DNA from: Micractinium sp. NFX-FRZ
Taxonomy: Eukaryota; Chlorophyta; Trebouxiophyceae; Chlorellales; Chlorellaceae
DNA length: 64,000 nucleotides
Assembly: GCA_029339195.1 (NCBI GenBank)
Contig: JAPTJF010000076.1
Span: forward strand, 1 to 64,000
Reading direction: 5' to 3'
Part shown: in pieces, positions 1 to 13,600 of the stretch
How positions within the stretch are numbered: position 1 is the first letter of the stretch
Layout of the letters: every line of letters begins with the position of its first letter
Notes under the pieces: generated by a model
The model's input: only the letters and a program-made list of their open reading frames with translations
Told to the model about the DNA's origin: nothing
Database searches by the model: none
Made by a program: the position numbers and the translations under genes

Positions 1-13
1 CTCGTTCACGCAC

Positions 14-155
14 CTTCGCCTTCCGACGGCGGAGCAGCAGCGGCCGACGCCAGCGGCGGCGGCAGAAGCAGGTGCAGAGCCAGCGCCACTGCAGCCAGGC
101 GTCTCCCTCGGGCGGGGCCTGCGCGCCAGCTGCGCCTCTGGTTGCGCATCGCCAT
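14..155 (-). CDS. First exon of a secreted or ER-targeted protein (partial)
   Basis: This is the 5' end of a gene that leaves the window on the left. From the ATG at 155 the exon reads a basic stretch (RNQRRSW, RGRR) followed by a hydrophobic core (AVALALHLLLPPPLASA) and a small-residue stretch suitable for signal peptidase cleavage, which is a classic signal peptide. ATGs at 206 and 149 are alternative starts in the same frame. Read through, the frame stops at position 6, but a good donor (GTGCGTG) starts at 13, so I end the exon at 14, after one base of a split codon. Nothing of the mature protein is visible, so no function can be given. Confidence 0.5.
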
Positions 156-206
156 GCCTTGCTCAGAGCACAACCTCCTGTCTAAAATGGGCTTGCACGA
201 CCGCAC

Positions 207-1211
207 GTGCAGAAAGCTGCGGGGACCTTCGCTGGTCCAGTCTACAAGCGCCCAGGGGCGCTGAAAACATCGATGCCGGCGTTGATCATGTTACAAACAC
301 GCCCCCGACGGCGAATAGCGAAGAAACCGTTGTCCGTATGAACGCGCCCCTCCCGCCCCTAAGCCACGCCGGCTGCCATCCCCTTCTAAACGTGCATTTG
401 AAGAGCACGAGCAAAGTTGTGCTCATGACTGCGGATTCCCAGAGGTCCAGAGAGGGGGGTGTGCTGGCGGTGCCGGTGGGTGCTGCACACCCCCGTCCCC
501 GTGCTTGGTTGCTTGCTTGCGCACAGCAGCTCTGGTCCGCCTGGCTTCCTGAGGCGGCGTGCAGCTATACTGAAAATTGTGTTGATGACAGTCCGTTTCA
601 GGGCATGCATAAGATTCAGCCCAAAGGGCAGCAAGGCTGGGCGGCCGCTATGTGCCGGGCATCTGATGCCGCCATTGCCATGGGCCGCTAGCTCTGGTTT
701 TTCTAGTTCAAAGTGCAGGCACTCACTAACATGCTACCTCGACGTCTTCCTCCGGCGGCATTGTGTTGCATAGCAAATGCAGCAAGACACTTGGCTGCCA
801 GCCAGGAAAACCGTGGTGCCAGCCGGCAGCCGCCCAACGCTGTAGCTTGAGCAATCACCGAACAAGGCAAAATGGCAAGGCAGGACAAGGTAGATGACGC
901 AGGTTGGGAGCAGGCAACAGAAGGTTCATGCCATGATCCAAAAGCTCTTGTGGACTGTGGTGGTGAAACACCTTCCCGGAAGCAACCCCCATGCGCCCAT
1001 GCTGTGGCATGCTGAGCCGCCGGCGGTGGCGGCAGCACCCCCCACACAGGGACCAACAGGCCTGCTCCTTGGATATTGCTGCTCACATGGATCAATGCAT
1101 CCTGAATGTGTATGTACAGCACAGCACCAGCGCATGATGCAATCAGTGAGCCACGTGAAAAGAGAGCAAATCAACTGGACCGCCCCGGCATGCACTTCTA
1201 AGCTGCACGCC
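207..1211. other. Intergenic region downstream of NAD synthetase
   Basis: About 1 kb between the upstream signal-peptide gene and the stop codon of NAD synthetase. It should hold the NAD synthetase 3' UTR and the promoter of the left-edge gene. The six-frame ORFs here show no family motif and no coherent splice-linked frame. A TGTAA on the minus strand at 291-295 is the only polyadenylation-like signal I see. Confidence 0.5.
291..295 (-). terminator. Possible TGTAA polyadenylation signal
   Basis: TGTAA on the minus strand, 917 bases beyond the NAD synthetase stop. TGTAA is the usual poly(A) signal of green algae. The distance is long for a 3' UTR, so the assignment is weak. Confidence 0.25.
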
Positions 1212-4200
1212 TCACGACGTCGTCCCACTGTGCAGCGCGGCGTCGCGGGTGCCGCCCGCGGCTGCCTCCTGCTGCGCCCGCAGCTCCCGGCTTGCACCGC
1301 CCGCGCCCCCGCTGCTGCCATCCAGCTGCTGCTGTGCCTGCTGTGCCATCTCATCGATGCGCCGGAACTGCCAGGGCCACCTGCAGGGAGGGCAGGAGAG
1401 CAGAGGACCCATTCAATGCAGGGCAGCAGCATGCAGCTTGCACCGCGTGTAGCTGCAGCATGAACGTGCGGATCCCGCTACAGCGCTGTGCATCTCCAGC
1501 CTGCTCGGCCAGGCTCGTGCCATCACCCAACTCCAACCTGTCAGCATCGGCCATCTGGGCCCCTCTGAAGCTGCACAGCAAGACCCTCGTGCCGCTGCCT
1601 TGGGTCTGCGCCCCACCGCCACGCCACTTGTGGAGGCGCTCAACGGCCCGCCCCCCGCCTGCCAGCCGCTGGCGCTGTTTCCTGCCCGCTCACCCCGCCC
1701 GCCTTGCTGCCCCCTCACACCCCAGCTTCTAGGCTGCACCCTGCGTCCCCTGCCCACACCTGAAGTCGTACAGGAACTGGCGGTGGTCGAAGCGGTTGTC
1801 GTCGGGTGAGTAGTTCTCTGCCGGGAGGAGATGGCACACAGGAGGTTATGCATGTGTCACAAGCTGAACTCCAGTTTGTTAAAGTTATGTAACTAGTTGT
1901 CACTGCAGAGTAAGGTGCCATGTGGGGCAGGGCAGCAGGGGAGCCGAGAGGTGCGGCGCGCGGTGCTGGCGGGCGGCAGGCAAAGGGCGTGTTGCTGCAT
2001 GCAAGCTGACAACACGCATGGTGAGCCGCGGTGGCGGCACAACGTACCCGCGTGGTAGGCGGGTGTGAGGGTGGTGGCCTTGTGGCGGTTAATGGCATAA
2101 TACCTGCAGTGCACGAGGCAGGGCGGTACGCTGATGAAAGAAGCTCCATGGCGCCGTCAGCATGCGCTTGCAAGCTGCCTCATGTCCCCGCCATCTCCCC
2201 CAAGACCCCGTCCAACCCTCTGCCCCATCTCTTCTGTTGCCCCGCCCCCAGGCAGACCTGCCCCGCCCCCAGGCGGCACTGCCCCGCCTGCTCTGTTGGC
2301 CCTCCCCCAGGCAGAGCTGCTCTTCACAACGCCTCCTCGCCACCAGTCCCGCCCAAAACTGCCCTCCTCCCCCGCACTCACTTGAAGAAGTGCTTCACTT
2401 TCTCGGCCACCTCTGCCGGTGAGTAGCTGTCTCGCCACTGCCCCAGCAGTGTCCTGCGCCAGGCAGCCGCGAGGGCAGGATGAGCAGCAGGCGTCAGGCG
2501 TCAGCAGGGGCAGCAGCAGCAGGTAGTGGGCAGGCGTCAGCAGGAGCAGCTGGGAGAGAGCAGGCGTGCCAGGCATCAACAGGTCCAGGAGAGCACAGCA
2601 TGTGGGCTGGCGCAGGGGCAGCTGCAGGCATGCAGCAGGAGCTGTAAGGCCCGGCATTGTGTAGATCAAGCTACACCATACAGTGTGGTCCATGCTGCGT
2701 CGTGCAGGCTGCAGGCCACAGCGGCAGGTCGCGTAGCCGGCCCACTTGCACCGGCACTGCCAGCACGCACCTGAACATGCTGAGGGGGCCGCAGCGGCTG
2801 ATCTTGCGCAGGCGGCCGTAGATGCCCAGCTCCTGAGCGGGAGGCAGGCAGGCAGGCAGGGGGCCGGGAAGGAAGGGCAGGGGGGGCAGGGTAAGGAGGG
2901 CCGAAGGTGGGGCGGAGGGGGCAGGGAGACGTTATCCCCATGTCCCCCGCTCATCCGCACGCCCCTGCCCTCCCCCCTGAAACCCTGGCCGCCCCGTGTT
3001 TGCACCCCACAGCCGCTCACATCATACGTCATTCCCATGTCCTGCTCATCCGTCTGCTCCACCGCCCCGTCGTTTAGAGGCTCCAGCTCCGCAGTGGGGG
3101 CTGCAAGGGAGGGGGGCGCAATTGCACGTCCACAGAGGATTTCAAAGCGCTAGGGACAGAGGCAGTGGACATGGGGAGTGGATCGGTGGCACGGCACGGC
3201 CGCTTCCCGTCTGAAGCGTCAGCTCAGACCGGGGGCTGCTGCCAGGTGGCAGGAGGGCACCATGCTGTCGCAACGGGGGTTGAGGAGGGGAGGCAAGGCA
3301 GCAGTCCTCCTTCAGAGCCTCCAGTCTGGTGGTGGTGGCTTCAGCGGGCTGAGGGGAGGCAGGTGGGACGACAGGGGTGGAGGACGGAGTGCACAGCTAG
3401 CAGATGGAGGGGCGACAGGGCAGGGGGGAATTCGGGATCTTGCGCTCACGCTCGCCATCCCCTGCAGCCTCCGCACTGACCCGCACCCCCCACATCCCCA
3501 GCCCCGCTCACGTGCGGCCTCCACCTCTGCCAGCGCCGGGTAGCCCAGGTGAACGGCGCCCCACTGGAGGAAGCGGCGCAGGTCAGCCTTGCTGATGCCG
3601 CCTGCAGGGGCGGGGACGGTGTGTGTGTGTGGATGGGTGGGTAGGTAGAGGTGGCAGAGGAGTGTTGTTGTGGGAACACAAGGGCGGGAGGCAGAGACGT
3701 GGGCAGACACTGGAGGAGCAGAGAGTGGCAGGCAGTGCTGGTGTGTGCTGGCACTGCGCCGGCGCCAGGAGGCAGGAAGGGTAAGGCATTGCAAGCAGCG
3801 ACACAGTGGACACAAGGCAGGACAGGGCAGAGTGGCAGCTTGTGAGCGCCTAGAGTGTCAGCTGCCCGCACCAGCGTCCATGCCACACTGAGGCGCCACG
3901 AGAGTGCCAGCTGCCCACACTAGGGTGCCACACGGGGGCGCCAGCTGACCACAGTAGCGTGCTCATCACACGAAAGTGCCACCCGCCCACACTAGGGTGC
4001 CGTACTGGGGTGCCACCAGCCCACCCTGGCTCCTCTCCCAGGCAGCCCCCGCACCCACCCACCGATGGGGTTGATGTCCGCCGAGCTGCAATCGTACTTT
4101 GTGAGGTAACCCCTCAGCCCCTCATCCACGTTGGCTGCACACCGTGGCATGGACAGGGGAGAGGCGCAGATGAATGGGGCGGGCGGCGCGGGTGCAGCGG

Positions 4201-7200
4201 GCGAGAGAGGCGAGCGGGTGGTTAAGACAATGGGCGGAGCACAGGCGGGGAAGATGGTTTGGAGTCAGAAACGAAGGGCTGCGCTGTGCGCACGCGGCAC
4301 TGTGCAGCATACAGTTCACATGTAGGCAGAGCGCGGCTTGCAACACAGCAAGCAGCACAGCTCCAGATGTCCTCTTCCCACGCTTTCTTCTTCTGCATGC
4401 CGCACCTGAGCCCAGTACCAGCAGGAACCCGGAGCGGCCGCGCACCCACGGCATCAGCTGCACGGCAAGGGGAGGCGGCGGGGCGGCATGCAGCATGGGG
4501 CTAGACGCCTGGTGTTACCCAATAGCAAGGGTGACATGGGAAAGGTTGCGGTGACACCAGTGCACACCATACCCTTGCCATGGACAAGAGAAGTGGCCAC
4601 CACCACCACCACCACCACCCACTGCACCTGCGCCAGCAGGAATGCCAGCACCATGCGCAGCCGCGCCTGGATGTTCTGCAGCGCCAGGTTCTCGGCAGGG
4701 CTGCCGCCGTGCACCCTGCATGTGGATTGGAATGGGTCAACACATGATAGAGGATTGGTTGGTCGAGGCAGCAGGGTGGGTCATCGGCAGCGCCAGGCTG
4801 TTGGCGGCAGGCTGCTGCCAAGCACCCTGCAGGGTGCCGGAGGGGGCAGGGGGGCAAGAGGGTGGCAGGTGTGCCAGGTTCAGGCGGCAGAGCATTGGAC
4901 GCTTGGCAGCGCCATGCTTGCTGTGGGACTGCCGGCGTGCAAACCCCCTGCACCTTTCAGGACAGGCGAGCGTGAGGACCAGGTTTGCATGCTGGCCTGG
5001 ACGCAGTGCAGATCCAAGGCGGTGCCGCCCTTCACAACTGACCGCACAACAGCATTGGGGGGATGCATTGTAGGAGGCACCTGGTCCCAACCCCCACCTG
5101 AAGCGCGGCATGCGGCCGGTGATGAGGGAGAACAGGTTGGTCATGGCCGCCACGACCGAGTCGATTTTGACGTTCAGGTGGTAGGCGCCCACCTGGAGAG
5201 GGGGTTAAAAAGGAGAGGAGAAGAAACAAAAAGGAACTGCGCGTTGACATCTACGCTGTGTGTGTTGTGGTGGGCGCCCACCTGCCGCATCCACTATGCC
5301 GGTGTTCAAATGGAGGCGGAAGCTGGGGAGCCGCATGGCAGGGCATGATGTGTTAGGCCCACAGCCCAAACGCCGCGCTTCAGCCACGCAAGGCGTGTCC
5401 CCTCACCTGTCCTGCCAGCTGCTTGGCCCGGTCCTGCGTCTCCTGGCTGCTGTTCTGCAGGCCACAAGTGGTCAGTTGGAGAGGTAGAAGGAAAACACGG
5501 TTACAGCCAGGAGGCGTGGGGCGTTGACAGAAACTGCGCCCAGGGCTGCAAAAACAGCACTGGCAGCAGCTGCTGCACACTGCAGAGCGCATCTCTTATA
5601 CACATGCGTGCAGGAGCTACCAAGCACAGCATCGGCAGCAGATGGCGCTGGCGCAGCACGGCACCCCAAACGATGATGAACAGGTGATGGCAGGAACTGT
5701 GGAAAAAGGACCCCTGTGTCCTCCTCCTCCTCCGCCTCACCTCTGTGCCCATGTACACGCTGGTGAGCAGGCGGCTGGCCAGCTCAGCAGGGTCGGTCGG
5801 ACGCTCTCCCTCACCGTACTGCCCCACCCTGCACACACACACACACAAAAGGCGGAGTCAGCAGGCTCAGCGGGGGAGTGAGTGCCTAGCAGGCACAGCA
5901 GTGGTGGAGCAGCACATGTGACGCAGCAGTAATGGCACACTAACCAATCAATCCCCACCGCATCACCCAGCACCCTGACCATTGAGCAGCAGGCCCACAG
6001 AGGAGCAGTCCGCGTTGCTCCTGGAGGCAACCCGGCCGACTGCTTGCGGCAGCTTGGCTCTCCCTTCGGGCAGGTCAGAGCACACCTCCGCCAGCACACC
6101 TGACCGTGCCTGTCAGCCCACCTGACCTGTCAGCCCGCCACGCCCCCCTCCGCCACTGCTGCAACCCCACAACCCAGCCTACCCATGGCGCCAATATAGC
6201 CCCACACCAGTCCCCCTCACCTCAGTGCATCTGCCAGCACATCTGCGTCCCGTCTGCCAACACCTGACCTCATCCGTCAAGCCCACCTGCGCCCCCCTCT
6301 GCCACCCCTCACCTGACTGCGTCTGCCAGCACGTCTGCGTCCCCCTCCGCCACTGCTTTGCACACCATCTGGCACATGCAGCCCACGATGGCTGCCACGC
6401 TGCTGCTGTCTGCGCCGCCGCTGAGGGGCAGGAGGAAGCCGCTGCCTCCGGACCTGCGGGCGGGGTGGGGCCAGGACAGGAGCCATGCGTGGGGGCCGGG
6501 GCAAAGGAGGTGCAGGGGGGCGGAGTGGCTGGGGGGCTGGGGGCGTGGCAAGCTGAATGGTACGGGTGGATGATTGTGCGCTGGGCTGTGAGAGTGAGAG
6601 AGAGAGGGGGAGGGAGGCTTGCACGCGGCTGCAAAGCACATGGCGGCTGCAAGGCACAAGGTGGCACCCTCGCAGGGCGCATATTGGCAAACCATCATGC
6701 TGCTGCCATCCAGCCCCTGCCAGCCCACCTGCGCAGGTAGTCCCACAGCCAGCAGGCGGGCCCCCGGGCAATCTCTTCTTCCGGGGCATGATAGAAGGGC
6801 ACGCGAGCCGGGGTGGGCAGGCAGAAGCTGCCTGGCGGGCAGCACAGGCTGCAAGTGGAAAGCGTGGGGCGGGCGGACAGGCAGGCACGCACACCCGTGA
6901 GCAGTTTCCCGCCAGGGAGAGTGCAGGCAGCGGCAGAGGCGGTGCCAGGAACTGCCCAAAGTCACAGCAGCTGCTGTCTGCATACACACAGCGTTCTGAA
7001 AGGCAGCAGGTGACGCAGGCGTCTCTGCGCGCACACCTAACCCCACCCCTCTTCCCCCACACACTCCCCCCACCTGAAGTCCACGTGGACGAGCGGCACC
7101 GGCTCCGCGCTGCTGGCCTGCTCCTGGAGGCTGGCCACTGCGGGTGGGCGGGGGGCGCAGGGCAAGGGCACGTCAGGCAGGTCAGTGGTTGGTCACACAA

Positions 7201-10059
7201 TGACCTGGGAACTGCCCAAGGCGCTCTCCCCTGCCAGTGGCGAACCCCTTGGGGTTCTGCAAACCAATCAATCCAAGCTGCAGACTTCAGTTGCCATTCA
7301 AAAACTACAAGATGAGATGTTGCTCACCTGCGCCACGGTACCCCACCACTTCGTCCAGGTCCACGGTGGCGGTCACCACCTCCACCTCGCTCAGGCTGAA
7401 CTGGGAGCCCTGCAGCAGGCCATAAGAGAAAAGACGTGTTTCTCATCAGGGAGGCTTTGTCGAGCTGTCCAGACCAGCCAGAATCGTGGTACAAAACCAA
7501 ACGTCATGAGATTTCCATCAACAACCATAGTAACGAAACCCACCTGCGCCACCAGCTGCCCGTTCACAACCACCGAGGCGCAGCCGTCGTAGTACAGCCG
7601 CCCGCCGTCGCACCCCTGCTGGTTGGCGTACAGATAGACACCACCCGACTTGGCGGTGCCGTTCAGCATCAGGTCCAGCCTCTGCAGGATGCAAGGGCGG
7701 GAAGACAGCAGGGGCAGTGCACAGTCAGCAGGAAGCAGGAGGCATGCTGGTTGGCGCACAAAGAAACGCCTTTTGAGATTGGCGGTGCCGCTTAGCATCA
7801 GGTTTAGCCGGTGTGGTTGAGGCAGGGAGGGAGGGCGGCAGGGTGAGGTACAGAGGTTGGCACCAGATGGGCGACAGGCGCCGCATTGGTGGACGCAGGC
7901 AAGTGCGGGACTGGCTCACCGCCCGCCTGCCAGCCTGCCCTCCTGCCACTCTCCCACCTCTCCAGCTGCTCCTCCTCCTCAGGCCAGCCACCTGCCTGGC
8001 TAAGCGCGTGCAGCCTTCATTATCAACACAATCCCTGTGCCCTCAGGCGGGAGCCCCTCTGGGTGGCAATCGGTACAGCAAAGACAGTCGAGCTAGTTGG
8101 GCCACCCCCCCTCCCAGCCAGCCAGCCCCCGACCTGGTTGAGCTTGCGCAGCTGGTGGTGGCTGCCGCTGCCGTTGGAGATGATTTCGACGCCTGCATGC
8201 ACCAGGCCAGCAGGATGCAACCACGTGAGGAGAGGCACCACCAATAGATAAAACATGCACGCAGAGGGAGCAGCATCCAGGCACAGGGTGCCGACGGGAG
8301 CACACAGCCTAAGCACACCGTACTGGCGTCCGCCCTCGCCTGACTGCCCGCCTGCCCACCCACCCGCCAGCGCCAGGCCGATGTGGGGCGCCTGCGGGGT
8401 GAACAGCTCCTCGCACGTCTCGGCAGCCAGGACGGTGTCTCGGAAGCACAGTGCTGCACAGGGGAGGAGACAGGGCAGGGGAGTCAGGCGGAAGGGGCCA
8501 GCTGCTGCTTGAGAAAAGCATGGAAACGCCAGAGAGCAGAGCCCTTGGCTTCCTACAAGCGCCGCCCGCCCACCCACCCACCCGCGTCGCCAAAGGGGCA
8601 GCTCTCCTGCCCCGTCAGCCGCTGCACCGCCGCCGGCAGTCCGTGCTCCTCGGTGGACCGCCGGCGCTTCCAGGTGGAAAAGTAGCGCGTCTCCCTGCAG
8701 CGGGCGCAGCACATGGGTTCACATCATACGCCACACTGGGCAGCACGCCAGGCAGCCATAGAAGGCTGCAATACGGCCAGGAAGTGCATGCATGGATGCC
8801 CACTGCACCCACCTGTAGTTTCCATCGTTTGCGAGGTGCAGCTTGGGGCGGATGAGCAGCACGCGGCGGTTGAGCAGGAACACCCTGCGGGGAGGAGGCG
8901 GGCGGGGGGCTGGGTGGAGTGGGTGGGGCGCCAGAGCGGGCGAGCTGGGAGTGCACGACATGCGGCACCCAACAATGTCTGGAGAGGACAAAGTGCACAC
9001 CTTGTCAAGCAGCAGGAGTGAGGGGCACCCCACCCGCTGCAGTTTAGCAGGGGTGGGGCACGGCCCACCCACCCCCTGCTTGCGAGCCTTGCCCATCCCA
9101 TCCTGCGCCTGCCCCACCGAGTGCAGTCTACTCGTCACAGTACACCCAGTGCATGGCCCCTGCACCCACCTGCAGTTGTAGCGCACGCCTCGGTGGATGA
9201 CGGGCATGCCGACATCGCACACAAGGCCGTCGGTGTGCCCTCCTTCCAGCAGCTCCGCTACACACTCCTGCGCCACGCGGCAGGGGGTGAGGGCGGGGCT
9301 TGCCAACCAGTGCTGTCTTTGGGGGGCCTATGTCGTCAGCTGTGTTGCGATAAGAATCGGACGGAAAGCCCAAACAAGCAGGTGACTGGTAGGGTCCAGG
9401 CTGGCAGCGCTGGCCATCCAGGCACCCTGAAAAAGGCCCACCCATGCACCCTGCCTCCAACTCAAACCCCGTGGAGCAACCCCTTACGGCCACCCATTCA
9501 CCGTACCCAGGATCCATCCCTGACACCCACCCGCCCACACACCCCAACCCGTATGTGCTGCAGGCACCGCCCCCAAAAGATGCCGCTCTCTCACCCACGA
9601 GTGCTCCACGGTGTCGTGCTCAATAAAGTGGTCCTCGCACCCATAGCCAGGGATCTCCAGCTCAGGGCCCACCTGCTTGAGGTGGCACAGTTGAGAATGA
9701 TTGCACAGGTTGGCACATAGCTTGCACAGGGTTCGAGCAGTAGTGCGGCGGTACAGCGGCACGGCTGGGGGCAGCCAGAGAGAAGCAGGCGGAATGGGCA
9801 CAGGGAGGCACCAGCTGCTCTCGAGGTGCTCCAAACCAGCCAACCTTGTGACTGGAAGAACGCCTCGGCCGGCACCATGCCCCCCCCTGGTGCAGGCCTC
9901 CCCTGTTCCTGCGGCGGCAGGGCGCACCCGGTAGCGAGCACCGCGGCGGCGGGCCTCGGCAATGGAGGCGGTGATGCGGCGCAGGTTGCCCTCAAAGTCC
10001 AGCGCCCACTGGTCCAGGTTGCATGTCGCCAGCACCGCCACCCGCTGCTGGGACACCAT
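1212..10059 (-). CDS. NADSYN1: Glutamine-dependent NAD+ synthetase
   Basis: The enzyme makes NAD+ from deamido-NAD+ and ATP, using ammonia freed from glutamine by its own N-terminal domain. It is a soluble protein of 731 aa (human NADSYN1 about 706). The N-terminal nitrilase-like glutaminase shows its Glu in [10 protein letters not shown] (from residue 46), Lys117 in [10 protein letters not shown] and Cys178 in [11 protein letters not shown]. The synthetase domain has the ATP PP-loop LSGGADSSS (353-358 SGGADS) and the family blocks [11 protein letters not shown] and EQDMGMTY. Exons, minus strand: 10059-9928, 9672-9595, 9267-9170, 8884-8813, 8694-8582, 8453-8364, 8192-8134, 7681-7544, 7409-7328, 7137-7074, 6827-6729, 6453-6313, 5828-5741, 5454-5407, 5192-5098, 4715-4628, 4457-4406, 4134-4063, 3601-3512, 3100-3021, 2832-2771, 2453-2382, 2103-2048, 1817-1760, 1380-1212. 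Their lengths sum to 732 codons with no break. The start ATG precedes [20 protein letters not shown], the conserved N terminus. It is head to head with the Nup214 gene. Confidence 0.96.
3847..4023. repeat. Degenerate tandem repeat in an NAD synthetase intron
   Basis: Four to five imperfect units of about 35-45 bp, each built around GTGCCAGCTGCCCACACTAG or a close variant. The array lies inside the intron between exons 18 and 19 and ends just before the exon at 4063. It has no coding sense. Confidence 0.6.
4597..4620. repeat. (CAC)n microsatellite
   Basis: Eight tandem CAC triplets in the intron just beside the donor of NAD synthetase exon 16. Confidence 0.8.
6214..6256 (-). repeat. Exon echo of NAD synthetase exon 12
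   Basis: Intronic copy of the exon 12 3' edge and donor region at 6305-6345 (plus strand CTGCCAGCACATCTGCGTCC against CTGCCAGCACGTCTGCGTCC). It is not in any open frame of the gene. Confidence 0.6.
7745..7812 (-). repeat. Exon echo of NAD synthetase exon 8
   Basis: Degenerate intronic copy of the first 64 bases of exon 8 (7618-7681). The match is clearest in GGCGGTGCCG and CAGCATCAGG-like blocks. It sits just upstream of the true acceptor in the sense of transcription. Confidence 0.7.
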
Positions 10060-10666
10060 CGCGGGGGGCGCCTGACGAGGCGCCGAGGAGGAGCGGCGCA
10101 AGAGGTGGCAGGCGGGTGATGGTGGTGGGCCCGCTATATGTAGGTCCGATGTCAGCTCAATGTGTCCAAGATTTATATGCGCAATGCCATGTGCGCAAAC
10201 GGCCCAGGTCTTGCAATTTTCGGTCTCAGCATGGCAAAGCACGGCGGGGTTTGTGCGTTCGTGCGCTGCTTGTTGCTTTCTGCACATTCCGTCTGCACCA
10301 CGACACAATCCGATCACTCCCGGCAGCATGCACTGACGAGCGCAGAAGTTGCAGGCCGTTCAGAGAGGCCCGCAGCCCGTGCCTCTAATTTCAACCCGGG
10401 ACCTGGGATTGACAGCTTCCCAGATCCAGCCAACGCGGCGGTTGCCAGCCAACGGCACTCTCAAGTCCGCACCTGTCCTTCTCCAAGGTGATGAGCGCTT
10501 GCCGGCTCTTAAGTGGCCGTGAGCAGCTCGCACCGCGGTCCACAATGCTCCAATGCGCCCGCTGCCCTAAGGCGTGCAGCCAGCATTTGGCCGCCGGTGG
10601 TGACGGGCCGCCGCCACCTGCGCCCCACTGCTGCTGCCGCCGCGTCCTGCCTGCAGGCCGCTAGCC
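10060..10666. promoter_or_regulatory. Divergent promoter region, NAD synthetase / Nup214
   Basis: Gap of 607 bases between two start codons pointing away from each other, so it should hold both 5' UTRs and promoters. It is locally less GC-rich than the genes (for example around 10130-10320). I see no supported coding exon here. Confidence 0.55.
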
Positions 10667-13600
10667 ATGGAGGCGGCGGGAGGGGTGCAGGATGTGGAGT
10701 CCTCGGAGGAGCTGGGCTTCATGTTCCGGCGCGTCGGCGAGATCGCGTTCAGCCCTGCCAGCGCCCAAAACTACCCGGGACCTGCCAGCAGCGTGGCCGT
10801 GGCGGCACAGGCGGGAGTTGTGTTCTTCAGCGATGCAGCAGGTGGGTGCTGAGGGGCTGCAGGCTGGACACTTGCAAGCACATGCGCGGGTGTGCACATT
10901 CATGCACTCTACCCTGCACCTCTGCTCCCCTGCCGCTCCTCATCCCGCCTGCCTGCCGCGCTCCTTTTGCACCGCCGCCATCGCCTGCAGGAGTGTATGC
11001 CTGCCGGACCGCCGACCTGCTCCCACACCTGCAGAAGTGGAGCAGCGACGAGTGAGTCCGCCTGCCAGAAGGGAGGGAAGGCGGCCAATCACACCTAGGA
11101 TGGCAGCAGCTGCTTTGCTCCATCACATGACATCACCTCGGTATGCTATGCCCAGAGCCTGAACTGTGTAAACGGCCAGATGGCAGAGGGCCCCTCACGC
11201 CATCTTGCTGACCTTGCCCTCACTCCCTGCCTTGCCTGCTTGCCCCTGCACAGGGAGATGCCTCCCGTAAGCGCCGCCGAGGTGGCGGCCGCAGTGCTGC
11301 CGCTGCAGGGGACGCCCCTTCTGTCGCTGTCGTCAGACGCCGCCCTGCTGGCAGCCTGCAGCGGCAGCATGGTGCACATCTACAGCACCCAGCAGCTGAT
11401 GGCAGGCAGCACTGCTGCGCTGGCAGAGCACCGACTGCCTGGGCAGGTGGTGCAGCTGGCGTGGCGCACAGACTCCGGCAGCGGCGAGTATGCTGCTCTG
11501 CTGGCAGATGGCAGCACCCACATGGGCAGCCTGGCACGGGGCAGCGTGTCGCCGCTGGCAGCGTCCCCCATGCCGGCACGCTGCCTGGCCTGGAGCCCCG
11601 ACGGCAGCCGGCTGGCAGTGGGGTGCGGCGACCAAGTGGTGCTGCTTGCAAGCGGTGCCTCCGGCAGCGGCGGCGACAGCTGGCAGCAGGTGGCGGCGCT
11701 GAGAGTGGAGTCCACGGAAGTTCAGGAGGAGGGGCAGCAGCTGGAGGTGGACTCCCTCAGCTGGGTGGCCCCCTCAGCTCTGCTGGTCAGCAGCAAGCTG
11801 AGCGCGGCCGATGGGGCGGAGGAGCAGTATGCCCCGCTGTGCATGCTGACGTGGCGGAGCGGCCAGGCGGAGCCGTCGGCCGACAGCCTGGAGCTTTTCG
11901 GTGCGCTGCATGCTGTGTTGGCTCGCCCACGGCCCGCTTGCTCTGGCTGTGTGGTTTGCACCTGTGATCGCACCTTGCATGTTCCCTGCGCATGCCCCCT
12001 CGCTTCTTCGCCTGCCTGACTCACAAGTGCAAATGTTTGTTTCACTTTGTTTTGGTCTGCTTTGGTTTGTTTGTCTGCAGAGTTCTTTGCCAACAACATC
12101 ATGGAGTACGCCGCTATGCAGGGGCCCTGGCTGCAGGCCGCCACCGTGCCACAGGTGCGCTCCCTGCCTGCCTGGCTGCTGCATTCTCACCGTAGGTGCA
12201 CAGCAGGCTGCGGCTGCCTGCCCACTCCATTTGCCTACGCGCACAAATGAGCATGTGAAAGCAGCAGTGCTGTAGAAATTTGCTGCACGGGTGTGCTGGT
12301 GGCACGCCTGCAGCCCCCATCTTCCTGTCGCCCAAACCAATGTACGCCTGCTGTGCCTCCCTCCCTCTCCCACCCACCACCTGCCTGCCTGTCACTATTG
12401 CAGTGGGGCGCCACAGTGTATGCACACCGCAAGGCTTCGGACGACCATGTGAAGCTGGCAGCCCTGGTGGGAGGCCGGCCCATGGCCGCCGACGTAACCG
12501 ACGACCGGCTGGCCATTCGCATCCCCAATGCGCCAGGTAGGCCAACAACATCCAGGGATCCAGTTGGTTATTAAAGGGAAGTAACCAGTGTGCGAGCAAG
12601 GCATCCTTTGGGTCACCAGGCACATGGCGTGGCAGCAGGGGCGGCTGCAGCACTGGCCCCACCGCTGCTCCCTGCATTGTGCAACTCGTCTCCCTGCCTG
12701 CCCACATTGCCTGCCTGCCTGCCCTTCATGCCCGGCCTGCCTGCCCGCCCTCCCCTGCCTGCTCCCTTGCCTAACCCGCCTCCTTGGCCCGCCTGCCATG
12801 TCCTGCACCCTGCCTTGCAGACGACGAGGACAATTTTGTGGTGGGGCTGGGAGTCGATCTCACTGTCAACGATGTGGAGGTGCCCCACCCCACCGACCCA
12901 AATGCCGACGACCTGCCGCCCCAGCCGCTGCTGCTGGTGAGGGCGGGGGCCTGCTGGGCGGCTGATGCACAGCTCTTGGGGCACATGCACGCTCCAGGCT
13001 TGCTGTGGGTGCAGGGCGTTAAAAGGCGCACTACTTCGTGGTCTTGCAGCGTGCTTACTACACCAGCTCTGCATATGCTGCGCTGTACCCGATGCGCCCT
13101 GCTTTTTACCAGTCACCTAAAAGGCGTGTATGTTGCGCGGGCTGCCGTCGCCTGCAGGTGGCCACATCTGATGGGGTGCTCCGCTTCTACACCTTTGGAC
13201 GCATAGACAGCCCCACCGGCGGGGCCGCGCCGTGCATCGCGGTGCAAGCGCAGGCGCTACCCGCTCCGCCGCCGGTGGCCTCTGTCCCTGCACAGGCGCA
13301 GCCGGCAGCACCCAGTGTGGAGGCCCAGGCTGCCAGCACTGCCCTGCCCGATGAGGAGTCTGATTTTGAAGAGGTGCGCTGGGTGGTACTGCATTCGGGT
13401 TGGTGAAGTGCTGATTGGCTGGCATGAGTGGCTGGCATGGCTGGCTGGCGCGGTGCCGCATGTCGCAGTGTTTTGTAATATGCTGGCTTGCGCATGCCCT
13501 AGGCTTGGCCGCTGCCATTCGCCTCTGTGGGGACGTGAGGGGTTTGGATCAGGGAGCAACCAGAACCAGAACGCCGCCTACATCATCACTGCTTTTTCAT